NCBI GenBank assembly: GCA_965116395.1
Contig: OZ220684.1
Coordinates: 3,348,001 to 3,412,000 of the forward strand
Source of the DNA: Bin5 sp965116395
GTDB lineage: Bacteria > Chloroflexota > Anaerolineae > Caldilineales > Caldilineaceae
DNA length: 64,000 nt
Reading direction: 5' to 3'
This document shows positions 7,742 to 15,503 of this stretch, piece after piece. The translations under genes and the position numbers were made by a program. Numbering within the stretch: the stretch's first letter is position 1; every line of letters begins with the position of its first letter. A model generated the notes under the pieces. That model saw only the letters and a list, made by a program, of their open reading frames with translations. It was not told the DNA's origin and searched no databases.

Positions 7742-9166
7742 TCACTGAGCCATATCGTTCACAACTTCAAAACCCAACAACTGCCCCAGATCCTCAATCT
7801 CGTCTACCCAGTCCCCGTAAAACAGGACCCTGTGCCCGCCCGGCGTCAGCGGGTGCTCCGCCTTCATACAATTCCGCAGCAGCCGCTTCGCATCGGCAAC
7901 CTGGATCGCCACCGACGTCCGGCAATCCCGCTGCACACTCACATTGCTGTCAATGACCCCGGTAAAGACATACATGCGGTCGAACGGCACAAACTGTGCG
8001 ATCGTCACCGTCTGCCCCACCTCCATCTGCACGTTCACACACGTGCTCCGGTACAGCCCCTGATGATTGCGAAACGCGTATTCGTCAGCCTCCTCGCCGT
8101 CCCATCCCCCCAGCTTCGTCGCACTGAAATCGTGCGACATCCCGATCAGATTCCGCCCCGTATCGATATGAATATGGCCGATAAAGCCCGGTCGGTCCGC
8201 AAGATACCCGATCAGCAACTGCGTGATCGTGCTCGACAGATCCAGCTGGCAGATCCCGGCCAGCCCCTCGTCATTCAGCATCGAAAACGCCAGGCACGGC
8301 AGCGGATACGGCCCGCTCCCCATACAGATGCCATGCTCGGCAATACCCTGCGCCTCCTCCTCCGCCAGGATCTGCTTGAGTCCCAGGTACAGCTTGCACG
8401 ATTCGACCACGTCCTCCCTCGTCGGTTCAACAACATCCGTGGCCCCTGCAATCCTCCCCTGCGCCAGCGCCTCCGCAGCCTCAGCATCGGCGTTCTGGTA
8501 GGCCGCGATCAGCCGCTGAGGAGGGATATCCTTGATCTCAAGCCCCAGCCTCTCCTTCGTCTGCCTGATAAAGCCGTCGCTCAACGGCGTCAGGTCGGAA
8601 AAAAGATGGATCCCGCCCCACCCCTCCTCGAACCACCTGCGGCTCGACTCCACCTGCTTCGGCGTATGCGACTGCTGGTACAGCACCTTCGACTGCCCCA
8701 TCTTGTGAATAGCCTTCAACACGCCGATCTTCTTCCCCACGTCCGCGAAATCCGACGAAAGCACGGGAATCACATTGCGCTTACCCTTCACCGGCACGAA
8801 ATTGTGCAGCCATCCCAGCGGCGAAAGCGGCGTCTCCGTCGGATTGAACATCACCGTCGGCTTGCCCCAGCTCGCAATCTCTTTCTGCATCACATTCGGA
8901 AACAGGCCCAGAATGAAAGCAAGGACGCCGTCCTCGTCCCCCACATTCGCAGCCGCCTCTTGCAACTCCCTACGCGTCCGCACCAGCCTCTGTCCCGTGA
9001 ACTCCACCTCCCGCTCGTACGCCTTCAGCTCCTCCCTGTAACGCGCGGCCACGTTCTCGTGGCTGAACGAACCCTGATAGATCGGCCACGCTTCGTTCTC
9101 CTCCCCCGGGAACGAGTCGCCTCTCGGGCTTCCCAGAAACAGCGTTCGAATTCTCGTCTTTTTCAC
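7742..9166 (-). CDS. L-fucose/L-arabinose isomerase-like protein
   Basis: This 474-residue protein matches the general organisation of the L-fucose/L-arabinose isomerase superfamily: an N-terminal alpha/beta domain, a central region with an acidic metal-site candidate (EHGICMGSGPYPLP), and a C-terminal beta domain rich in Gly/His. Such enzymes interconvert aldoses and ketoses with Mn2+. A strong ribosome-binding site (AGAGGAGG) precedes the ATG at 9166. The downstream MDR dehydrogenase gene, 20 bp away, supports a role in catabolism of an unusual sugar. Residue-level catalytic assignment is not possible by eye, so function is stated at superfamily level only. Confidence 0.65.
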   Translation of the reverse strand: MKKTRIRTLFLGSPRGDSFPGEENEAWPIYQGSFSHENVAARYREELKAYEREVEFTGQRLVRTRRELQEAAANVGDEDGVLAFILGLFPNVMQKEIASWGKPTVMFNPTETPLSPLGWLHNFVPVKGKRNVIPVLSSDFADVGKKIGVLKAIHKMGQSKVLYQQSHTPKQVESSRRWFEEGWGGIHLFSDLTPLSDGFIRQTKERLGLEIKDIPPQRLIAAYQNADAEAAEALAQGRIAGATDVVEPTREDVVESCKLYLGLKQILAEEEAQGIAEHGICMGSGPYPLPCLAFSMLNDEGLAGICQLDLSSTITQLLIGYLADRPGFIGHIHIDTGRNLIGMSHDFSATKLGGWDGEEADEYAFRNHQGLYRSTCVNVQMEVGQTVTIAQFVPFDRMYVFTGVIDSNVSVQRDCRTSVAIQVADAKRLLRNCMKAEHPLTPGGHRVLFYGDWVDEIEDLGQLLGFEVVNDMAQ

Positions 9167-9269
9167 GACAACCTCCTCTTGGAAACCGGCCGTTATATTT
9201 AGGCGCCTGAAGCTGGAACCGGGAGGCGTTCAACAAGCTTGTATCGGCCGCCCCGAAACTCCGGTCCCA

Positions 9270-10109
9270 CTAAGCCGCAGAAGGCTCCTCTGCGCGCAGC
9301 ACTGCAACGAAGTACGCCCCAACCCCAACAACAATCAGGCCGAGTACAAGCCCCAGCGGCAGGTAGCCCACCGCCTGCAACTCGGCGGCCGCGGTCGCGA
9401 TCAGGTCTGCGCTTGGTTCGCAGCCGGCCAGCTTCTCCCCTTGCGGCCACGGCCCCAGCGGCCAGCCTTCGCTATTGCCGAACGGCATCGGCTCCCACTG
9501 CCATCCCGATGGCCAAGGCTCACCCTCGCCCGGCGTGGTCACGCACATGCGGCGCAGCGCGCGCACGTTCTGCAGTTGAGACGCTCGCGTCGCCGCCGTG
9601 ACGACGAAGTAGGCTGCCACCACGCCGACACCGATAGCCCAGTTACGCAGAATCCCGCGATACCTGATCACAGGGAGCTTCAGGATCACACACAGCAGAA
9701 AGACCGCCGAGACCACGAGACCCAGCATCCAGTCCTCCACCCGGTCGCCCTGCCCCAGAATCCAGGGCGGCAGAAACACTGCCACAAACAGGAACATGTA
9801 GAGCCCGTTCAGAATTGCCATCCCCAACACAATCATCTGTACCTTGGCGTTCCGCCACCAGGCCAGAGGAGCGAGCGTGACAAAGAGAATATTGAAGTGG
9901 TCGACAAAAGCCATGCTTGGAATGCCCAGCGCCGCGCCCAGGCTCAGTTGCAGGTCGAACGCGTCGTTACGCGCCGCGCCCCCATCCAGGCCGAGGCCAA
10001 ACGTATAAATGGTGAACTCATATCCCGGGTATCCAAAGGCTAGAGCCACCCACAAGAGTGTCAGTAGAACGTTCGAGATGATGAGCCTGATCTTTGTCCC
10101 CGTCGGCAT
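9270..10109 (-). CDS. Hypothetical multi-pass membrane protein
   Basis: I do not recognise this 279-residue protein. It has about six hydrophobic segments: near residues 8-28, 70-84, 90-115, 128-148, 155-175, and a last one at about 245-270. A Pro/Trp/Gly-rich, probably external loop around residues 185-235 contains two Cys residues. The ATG at 10109 follows GGGAGAG. It is transcribed in the same direction as the isomerase/dehydrogenase pair but separated by about 100 bp, so operon membership is uncertain. Confidence 0.6.
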   Translation of the reverse strand: MPTGTKIRLIISNVLLTLLWVALAFGYPGYEFTIYTFGLGLDGGAARNDAFDLQLSLGAALGIPSMAFVDHFNILFVTLAPLAWWRNAKVQMIVLGMAILNGLYMFLFVAVFLPPWILGQGDRVEDWMLGLVVSAVFLLCVILKLPVIRYRGILRNWAIGVGVVAAYFVVTAATRASQLQNVRALRRMCVTTPGEGEPWPSGWQWEPMPFGNSEGWPLGPWPQGEKLAGCEPSADLIATAAAELQAVGYLPLGLVLGLIVVGVGAYFVAVLRAEEPSAA

Positions 10110-10296
10110 TTCCGATTCTCTCCCTTGAGTCCTTCAAAATGTGGAGACGGCCCTGGCCGCCCTGGGTGCATCCCAAAATGGGGGTGAACTCACTTGTACC
10201 TCCGGAAACGACAGGACACGGCCCAGTCCTCACATCCATCCCCGATAAATCGCCCATTCACTGACCACTGTCCACTAACCACTGGCCACTGCAGTT

Positions 10297-10518
10297 TGGC
10301 GGTCGGGCCTTCGGCCCTCCCTTGTGCAGGGGCTGCGCCCCCGCAACGCCCCCCTACAAAACCATGCCTCACCCACCGGTGCGACTCATTCGCAGCGGTG
10401 TGCCTGTTCGGCAGTGTGCCCGTCGCCAACCAACGACGTTTCGAAGAATTTCTGACCAACGTCGGCGGTGAAGGGTTGGTCAAGCATGGCGCCAAAGAAA
10501 GAGGGCTGATAGCTTGAA
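10297..10518 (+). repeat. Decayed copy of the miniature transposon core
   Basis: The first 90 bp match the central core of the elements at 13.2, 22.1, 41.1 and 48.6 kb, including the GGGCC-TTC-GGCCC hairpin and the GGGGC-TGC-GCCCC hairpin. After that the sequence diverges, and the terminal inverted repeats are not intact. It lies in a 617-bp gene-free stretch (10110-10726) that also holds a low-complexity run of ACCACT-like words at 10258-10290 and a promoter at its right end. Confidence 0.55.
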
Positions 10519-10659
10519 AACCGTGCTGCGACAGACCTGGCCGGTCCCCAATTTAAGTTCCTTGTACGGGTGGGGTCACGAAAAATGAAAATCTGACCAT
10601 TCTTGACTCAGACAGCGGCTGACCAACGATCTGGGATGCACCTCCCGCCCCGGCCCTGC

Positions 10660-10689
10660 TTGTCACTTGCCGCAAAACGGTTGTACAAT
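10660..10689 (+). promoter_or_regulatory. Candidate sigma-70-type promoter for the first tandem PhyH gene
   Basis: TTGTCA at 10660-10665 and TACAAT at 10684-10689 are separated by 18 bp. The PhyH start lies 38 bp past the -10 box. The hexamers are close to consensus; the call rests on sequence only. Confidence 0.5.
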
Positions 10690-10726
10690 TTTTCTACGCA
10701 TCCAGGCTACTATCGAAGGCAAAACC

Positions 10727-11614
10727 ATGAAAGTAACCCACGCGCAGAAACTTGAACTCTACGAGAAAGGCTATGTGCAGGTTCCCGGCGCTGTTCCCAC
10801 AGTAATGGTCGATGCCGCCGTCAAAGCGATCAACCACTCCTTCGGCAACGGCATCGATCCGGCCAAGATGATCACCTTTCAATCGCGGACATTCTGCCCT
10901 GAATTGCGCGAAACGCCCGAGATTACCGATCTCTACAATCGGACGCCGGTCAAAGCGCTGGCAGAGTCGTTGATAGGCGCCGGTAATCTAAATCCCGTTA
11001 CTGCCGGCCAGATCGCAATTCGTTTTCCTCTACTGGAAGATCCACCGCCCGCGCCCCGTCCCCATCTGGATGGCCGCTACTCACCCCACAACGGCGTCCC
11101 CGCCGGCGAGCTGCGCAGCTTCACAATGCTCGTCGGCATCGCCCTCAGCGACGTGGCCACCGACTACGCCGGAAATCTGGTCGTCTGGCCCGGAACCCAT
11201 CGTCAATTCGAACAGTATTTTCGCGACAATGGAAATGACTTCATGACCCGCGGCGACGCCGAAGACATGCCCCCCATTGACATGCCGCCAGCGCAACAGA
11301 TGACCGCCCAGCCCGGCGACGCCTTTCTTGTACACTACCAGGTCGCCCACACCGCCGCGCCCAACGTCTCACCCCATCCCCGCTACGCCATCTACTTCCG
11401 CCTCAACCACGTCGACCACAAGGACCAGCGATTCGAAACCCTGACCGACATCTGGAAGGAATGGGACGGCATGCGCGAAGTCGTCGCCCACCAAAACAAG
11501 CAGTCCAGCTTATCAACTCAAAGTAGTTACATCCCAATCCATGGAAGTCCAAAAGACTTGCACTTATCAAAAAAGTCTTCCAAATCACTGGGGCCGCCAA
11601 TTTCTGACCCCTGA
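10727..11614 (+). CDS. Phytanoyl-CoA dioxygenase family protein, tandem copy 1
   Basis: This is a predicted Fe(II)/2-oxoglutarate dioxygenase (295 residues) whose first 255 or so residues align along their length with the protein at 11750-12538. Iron-ligand candidates are the H-x-D of RPHLDGR near residue 120 and a distal His in the VHYQVAHTAAPNVSPHPR region near residue 220. The start at 10727 gives MKVTHAQKLELYEKGY, matching the paralog. Unlike the paralog, it has about 38 extra C-terminal residues rich in Ser, Lys and Pro, read through into a (CTGACCC)n repeat that provides the stop. That tail is probably a recent loss of the original stop. Confidence 0.85.
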   Translation: MKVTHAQKLELYEKGYVQVPGAVPTVMVDAAVKAINHSFGNGIDPAKMITFQSRTFCPELRETPEITDLYNRTPVKALAESLIGAGNLNPVTAGQIAIRFPLLEDPPPAPRPHLDGRYSPHNGVPAGELRSFTMLVGIALSDVATDYAGNLVVWPGTHRQFEQYFRDNGNDFMTRGDAEDMPPIDMPPAQQMTAQPGDAFLVHYQVAHTAAPNVSPHPRYAIYFRLNHVDHKDQRFETLTDIWKEWDGMREVVAHQNKQSSLSTQSSYIPIHGSPKDLHLSKKSSKSLGPPISDP

Positions 11615-11645
11615 CCCCTGACCCCTGACCCCTGACCCCTGACCC
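11604..11645. repeat. Six-unit CTGACCC tandem repeat
   Basis: Six perfect 7-bp units (CTGACCC) run from 11604 to 11645, overlapping the end of the first tandem PhyH frame and lying between the paralogs. Such a heptamer array is prone to replication slippage. Any change in copy number here would alter the spacing between the genes, and loss of the first units would remove the present stop codon. Confidence 0.9.
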
Positions 11646-11681
11646 CTGCAGTTCCGACCATTGCAGTTCAATCCGCCCCGT

Positions 11682-11710
11682 TTGATTTTCGCACCGCGCT
11701 GGTGTCTAAT
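11682..11710 (+). promoter_or_regulatory. Candidate promoter for the second tandem PhyH gene
   Basis: TTGATT at 11682-11687 and TCTAAT at 11705-11710 are separated by 17 bp, 39 bp upstream of the PhyH start at 11750. It suggests that the second paralog can be expressed on its own. Confidence 0.4.
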
Positions 11711-11749
11711 GATTTCATCCCATCGGTCCAGACGGTAGAGGAGGGGGAA

Positions 11750-12538
11750 ATGCATCTGACCTACGCGCAAAAGATGGAATTCTACAATAAGGGATATGTG
11801 AGGGTGCCCGGCGTTGTCCCAGGAGTGATGGTCGACGCCGCCGTCAAAGCGATCAACCACTCCTTCGGCAACGGCATCGATCCCGCACAAATGACGACCT
11901 TCAATGCACAGTCATTCTGCCCGGAACTGCGGCAAGCGCCCGAAATAACCGATCTGTACAACCGGTCGCCCGTAAAACTGCTGGCCGAATCCATGATTGG
12001 CGCCGGAAAGGTCAACCCGGTCCAGCGCGGACAAATCGCAGTCCGCTTTCCGCTGCTGGACGACCCCCCACCAGCGCTGCGACCCCATCTGGACGGCCGT
12101 CACTCGCCCCACAACGGCGTCCCCGCAGGCGCGCTGCGCCGATTCACGATGCTCGTCGGCATCGCCCTCAGCGACGTGAATACCGATCACGCCGGAAACC
12201 TGGCCGTCTGGCCCGGTACCCATCATCTCTACCAGCAGTACTTTCGCGAAAATGGACACGACATCCTCATGCGCGGCGGCGCCGAAGGCATGCCGCCCAT
12301 CCATATGCCGCAACCGAAAATGATTGCCGCCAGGGCCGGTGACGCCATCCTCGTACACTATCAGATAGCCCACTGCGCCTCGCCCAACGTCTCACCACAC
12401 CCTCGCTACGCCATCTATTTCCGCCTGCAACATGTCAACTACCTGGCCCAACTGTACGAAGCCCTCACCGACATCTGGATGGAGTATGACGGCATGCGCG
12501 AAGTCGCCGCCCAACACGAGGAACCAGTTTCGGGTTAA
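11750..12538 (+). CDS. Phytanoyl-CoA dioxygenase family protein, tandem copy 2
   Basis: This is the 262-residue paralog of the preceding protein, with the same layout: MHLTYAQKMEFYNKGY at the start, a shared INHSFGNGIDPAQM block, RPHLDGRHSPHNGV carrying the H-x-D iron ligands, and VHYQIAHCASPNVSPHPR with the distal His. The start at 11750 is supported by a GAGGAGGGGG ribosome-binding site; an in-frame start at 11702 has none. The two copies arose by tandem duplication and remain alignable almost end to end, so both probably keep a function. The substrate is unknown. Confidence 0.87.
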   Translation: MHLTYAQKMEFYNKGYVRVPGVVPGVMVDAAVKAINHSFGNGIDPAQMTTFNAQSFCPELRQAPEITDLYNRSPVKLLAESMIGAGKVNPVQRGQIAVRFPLLDDPPPALRPHLDGRHSPHNGVPAGALRRFTMLVGIALSDVNTDHAGNLAVWPGTHHLYQQYFRENGHDILMRGGAEGMPPIHMPQPKMIAARAGDAILVHYQIAHCASPNVSPHPRYAIYFRLQHVNYLAQLYEALTDIWMEYDGMREVAAQHEEPVSG

Positions 12539-12559
12539 TGGTCTGGGCTGCGTCTACAC

Positions 12560-13144
12560 TTAGTCCATTTCCAACTGTCCGGCTCTCTCCATCGCCGCCC
12601 AATAAGCGTGGTCCGCGCTGTTCACTAGCGTGTTTTCCAGGCTGCGCTTGACCAACTCCCCCTCGGCCGAATGCGCGCCCGCCGTATGCGCCACCGCCTC
12701 CGGCAGCCCCACCGTCAACGCCACATGCACGCCGTACACCGAATGCCGGATCGACGGAAACCCCGACGCGCCCACATCGTTCTTCCACCGCGCCTGGTTC
12801 TCCGGGCTGAACTCAAACGGCTTGCCCACATCATGGCACAGCGCACACGCCCACAGCAGGTCCCTGTCGATCCCGATATCTCCATGCACCGCCTCCAGGC
12901 CATCGGCAAGCCCTTGCGCCATGCGTGCAACGCCGCGCAGATGCTCCGCCTGCGTGCCGTCCTTCAGCGCTGGCGAGTCCGGCACGCCCGATCCCTTGAT
13001 CTGGTCGATGCGCGTAAACTCCGTCTGCGACAGCGCAAAGGCCCACGCCTCTATCACCAGACTGCGCAGTTCTTCGTCCTTGATCTTATTGATCTCCGGC
13101 AGGTTCTCGCATACGCCCTGCCGCAGTTCGTCCATGGAGGCCAT
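12560..13144 (-). CDS. HD-domain phosphohydrolase-like protein
   Basis: This 194-residue protein carries the metal-binding HD pattern: His in AEHLRGV (about residue 67), the HD pair in CALCHDVGKPFEF (about 103), further His residues in IRHSVYGVH, and a late Asp in NSADHAYW. HD proteins hydrolyse phosphate esters, including nucleotides; the substrate here is unknown. The ATG at 13144 follows GAGGAG. A miniature transposon begins 37 bp upstream of the start, so the native promoter may have been displaced. It converges with the PhyH pair. Confidence 0.78.
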   Translation of the reverse strand: MASMDELRQGVCENLPEINKIKDEELRSLVIEAWAFALSQTEFTRIDQIKGSGVPDSPALKDGTQAEHLRGVARMAQGLADGLEAVHGDIGIDRDLLWACALCHDVGKPFEFSPENQARWKNDVGASGFPSIRHSVYGVHVALTVGLPEAVAHTAGAHSAEGELVKRSLENTLVNSADHAYWAAMERAGQLEMD

Positions 13145-13181
13145 CAGAGTTTCTCCTCTCGTGATCGCAAAGTGGTGAGTC

Positions 13182-13488
13182 GTAACTACGCAGCCAATGC
13201 CACCCCTGACTCAAGCGTGGCAGGTGTTTTACTCACTTCTCGATACTATCTCTTTGCATATGGGCGGTCGGGCCTTCGGCCCTCCCTTGTGCAGGGGCTG
13301 CGCCCCCGCAACGCCCCCCTCCAAAACCATCCCTCATCCACCTTTCGGCGTCATTCCAGCTGTGCGGCTCATCCAAAGTGGCGGCTGCCAGCAAATACAC
13401 GATGAGAGGGCCTGAACGGCGGCGAAGATGAAGGGATGGTCAAAACCGGCTGGTCAAGACAGGCTCTGCATACGGCTTAGTAGTTACG
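13182..13488 (+). mobile_element. Miniature inverted-repeat element (IS66-type MITE), copy A1
   Basis: The 307-bp element starts GTAACTACGCAGCC and ends GGCTTAGTAGTTAC, which are near-perfect terminal inverted repeats. GGTGAGTC flanks it directly on both sides (13174-13181 and 13489-13496), a perfect 8-bp target duplication. It encodes no protein. The interior contains two hairpins (GGGCC-TTC-GGCCC and GGGGC-TGC-GCCCC). It resembles the 48.6-kb copy most closely. It sits between two minus-strand genes, upstream of the HD gene. GTAA ends with an 8-bp duplication are characteristic of IS66-family elements, so it was probably mobilised in trans. Confidence 0.88.
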
Positions 13489-13518
13489 GTGAGTCTCTGT
13501 TAGCGGCTCCTCTTAGAG

Positions 13519-14847
13519 CTACGCGCCCACCGCAACAGCCTCTTCCCGTGCCAGAATCTGGATTGAAGTGTTTGGGAAAATGGCAACGGTGGCGTCCGCG
13601 GGCAGTTTGGCCGCCAGCTGGTCGATCAACGTCTGCCAGCTGCGGAAGAGGAGATCGCCTCCATGCTTTGTCGCAAACTCCGCCGCCTGGAAGTGTTCAG
13701 AGAGGATGAGCAGGTTTTCCCGACCGTTGATCGAGGCCGCCGGGTCGGGCGTTGCGTCGGCCGCGGCCCGGCGCTTCAGATATTGGTGCCACGGCAGCTG
13801 CTGATGCAGGCCATGGTAGGAGATGCCGTCGCTGGCCGCGTTGAGGACAACTGTGAATGGGTCCCTCTCAAAATAGTCACGCGGCCAGAGTGCCTTCGAC
13901 CCCTGGATCGGATCGGCGTCAAGCGGGAAGGCGTTGCACACCAGCAGATCGGCCTCCTGCCGCAGCCTGTTCGGTATAACCGTGCTGTAAGTGCGCTGCG
14001 CGAATCGAGCCCCGGCACGATGCGCCTCGACGAAATCGCCGACAAAGAGACCGCCAATCTGCCGGCGGCTGGTGAGGACACAGTTGACGATCATGTCCAA
14101 CCCAATGCGGCCCGCCACTTCCTCCGCCACGTCTCTGTGATCGCGCACACCGCCGTCGATTACAGTCACGTCACCCGCCTCCCCTTGAGAAGGCTTTAGC
14201 CGCTCGATATTGCCCTGTCCCCGCCGGGCAGAAAAACTGTGGAAGTGGAAGATAGTGGCGAAACCGGCTACACCCGGCACGATCAACTTGGCGCCGCCGC
14301 CAAAACCGACCGAAGGATGGGGATAGATGCCGCCCACACAGATTTTGAACTCGGCCTCAGCTACAATTCGGTTGATATAGATCGGCGTCCCGTCCTCCAG
14401 GCTGCCGTACGCGACCAGATCGCCTGCCATGAAATCGTGCGAAGTCGTAGCATAGTTCGCAGCCACCTCCGCGCCCACCTTTTTTGCGACCTCCTCTTCA
14501 GTCAGAGGCCGGTGCGTGCCGCCGCCGACAACAATCGCCGTCTCTCCTTTGGGAACACCGGCCGCGGCCAACTCTTCCAGCACATGCGGCAGCATATCCG
14601 CCGCCGGCGTGGGCCGGCTCAGGTCATCAACGATAATGGCCGCGCTGGCTCTTCCTTTGGCCGCGTCGCGGATGCGGGCCGTACCTATCGGATTATCGAA
14701 CGCCGCCGCGATCTGTGTCGAACTGAGCGCGGGTGCATCCTCGCAGGCGCAGATGTGGAGATCCCAGCCGGCCGGAAACGTGAGCGCGCGTTCGGCGTCG
14801 CCAAACCAGGCTCTGGAGGGAACGGTTACGGTTTGCGAGCTGTTCAT
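13519..14847 (-). CDS. LarA-like (lactate racemase domain) nickel-dependent racemase family protein
   Basis: The family epimerises 2-hydroxy acids with a nickel-pincer nucleotide. Signature blocks are VDDLSRPTP, GGGTHRPLTEEE (His at about residue 112), GGIYPHPSVGFGGGAK (His and the cofactor-binding Lys position) and an IFHFHSF block with a further His. The length of 442 residues fits. I prefer the ATG at 14847 because AAGGAAG lies just before it; an ATG at 14862 is in frame without a site. No larB, larC or larE cofactor genes are in the window, so the cofactor must be made elsewhere. Its substrate may be something other than lactate. Confidence 0.82.
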   Translation of the reverse strand: MNSSQTVTVPSRAWFGDAERALTFPAGWDLHICACEDAPALSSTQIAAAFDNPIGTARIRDAAKGRASAAIIVDDLSRPTPAADMLPHVLEELAAAGVPKGETAIVVGGGTHRPLTEEEVAKKVGAEVAANYATTSHDFMAGDLVAYGSLEDGTPIYINRIVAEAEFKICVGGIYPHPSVGFGGGAKLIVPGVAGFATIFHFHSFSARRGQGNIERLKPSQGEAGDVTVIDGGVRDHRDVAEEVAGRIGLDMIVNCVLTSRRQIGGLFVGDFVEAHRAGARFAQRTYSTVIPNRLRQEADLLVCNAFPLDADPIQGSKALWPRDYFERDPFTVVLNAASDGISYHGLHQQLPWHQYLKRRAAADATPDPAASINGRENLLILSEHFQAAEFATKHGGDLLFRSWQTLIDQLAAKLPADATVAIFPNTSIQILAREEAVAVGA

Positions 14848-14894
14848 GGCTTCTTCCTTCATATGGTTGTGGTGGGTCTGGCATTGCCTAACGT

Positions 14895-15503
14895 TTATGT
14901 GGGAAGGAGGTGGCCCTTCAGTGTTTCGACCAGTTGCTTCGCGAACCGAGAGCGCTGAATCACTTTCTCCGGATCGATCTGCGCCAGAATGTCAAAGGAG
15001 TGGCGGCCTTTTTGATAGGCGCTTTTTCTGCTGCCCTGGCTTGCTGTCTCCAAATTACGTAAGACATCTTTTTTAGGAATGTCCTCAATATCATTTCGTA
15101 CAGTTGGTAGCCTGAATCCGGCCCCAAAGAAAATTTCAAGCGCCTGAGCGTCCGCCATGAACCAGGACTCCATACACTGAACCATCAGAAGCGCCTGTTC
15201 GTCCCGGGAACTTTGAGGACGATTCCATCTATCCGGGGAGGATGCCAAATGCCGCCACGGTGGCTGCCTCGACTGAACAGGACTCTCGCTATCGACCAAC
15301 AAGAGAGGAATCTCACCAGATCCTGCCTCGTTCAACGCAACGCAAAAGCGATCGAAAGCATCACTCCTGCTGCCGCAGGCGACGATACTGGGCATATGCC
15401 CAGCTAGGCCGGCGTTCCTGAAAAACTCAGTAAATCCTCTGCGGCATTCCGTTGCCAACCTGCCGCGACCGCCTCCCTCCACATAGACAGTCACCTTCAC
15501 CAT
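14895..15503 (-). CDS. DUF4276-like protein, TOPRIM-like effector candidate
   Basis: This 202-residue protein is encoded directly after an AAA ATPase and overlaps its last 7 bases. It shows the layout of DUF4276 proteins: an N-terminal strand with a conserved Glu (VTVYVEGGG), an acidic strand end (IPLLLVDSE), then CMESWFMAD and a KGRHSFDILAQIDP motif. The Glu followed by Asp-x-Glu resembles a TOPRIM metal site, suggesting nuclease-like chemistry; this is inference. The start at 15503 gives MVKVTVYVEG and fits the overlap. Together with the ATPase it probably forms a two-gene defence or DNA-repair module. Confidence 0.7.
   Translation of the reverse strand: MVKVTVYVEGGGRGRLATECRRGFTEFFRNAGLAGHMPSIVACGSRSDAFDRFCVALNEAGSGEIPLLLVDSESPVQSRQPPWRHLASSPDRWNRPQSSRDEQALLMVQCMESWFMADAQALEIFFGAGFRLPTVRNDIEDIPKKDVLRNLETASQGSRKSAYQKGRHSFDILAQIDPEKVIQRSRFAKQLVETLKGHLLPT

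Noticed and set aside
10258..10290. Simple ACCACT-like repeat as a regulatory element
   Set aside because: Similar short words occur near 18.9 kb and 50.6 kb, but they are degenerate, not palindromic, and not consistently placed, so no function is claimed.
12715..12930. Further short frames in the HD and LarA region
   Set aside because: They overlap well-supported genes in other frames and have no start or motif support.
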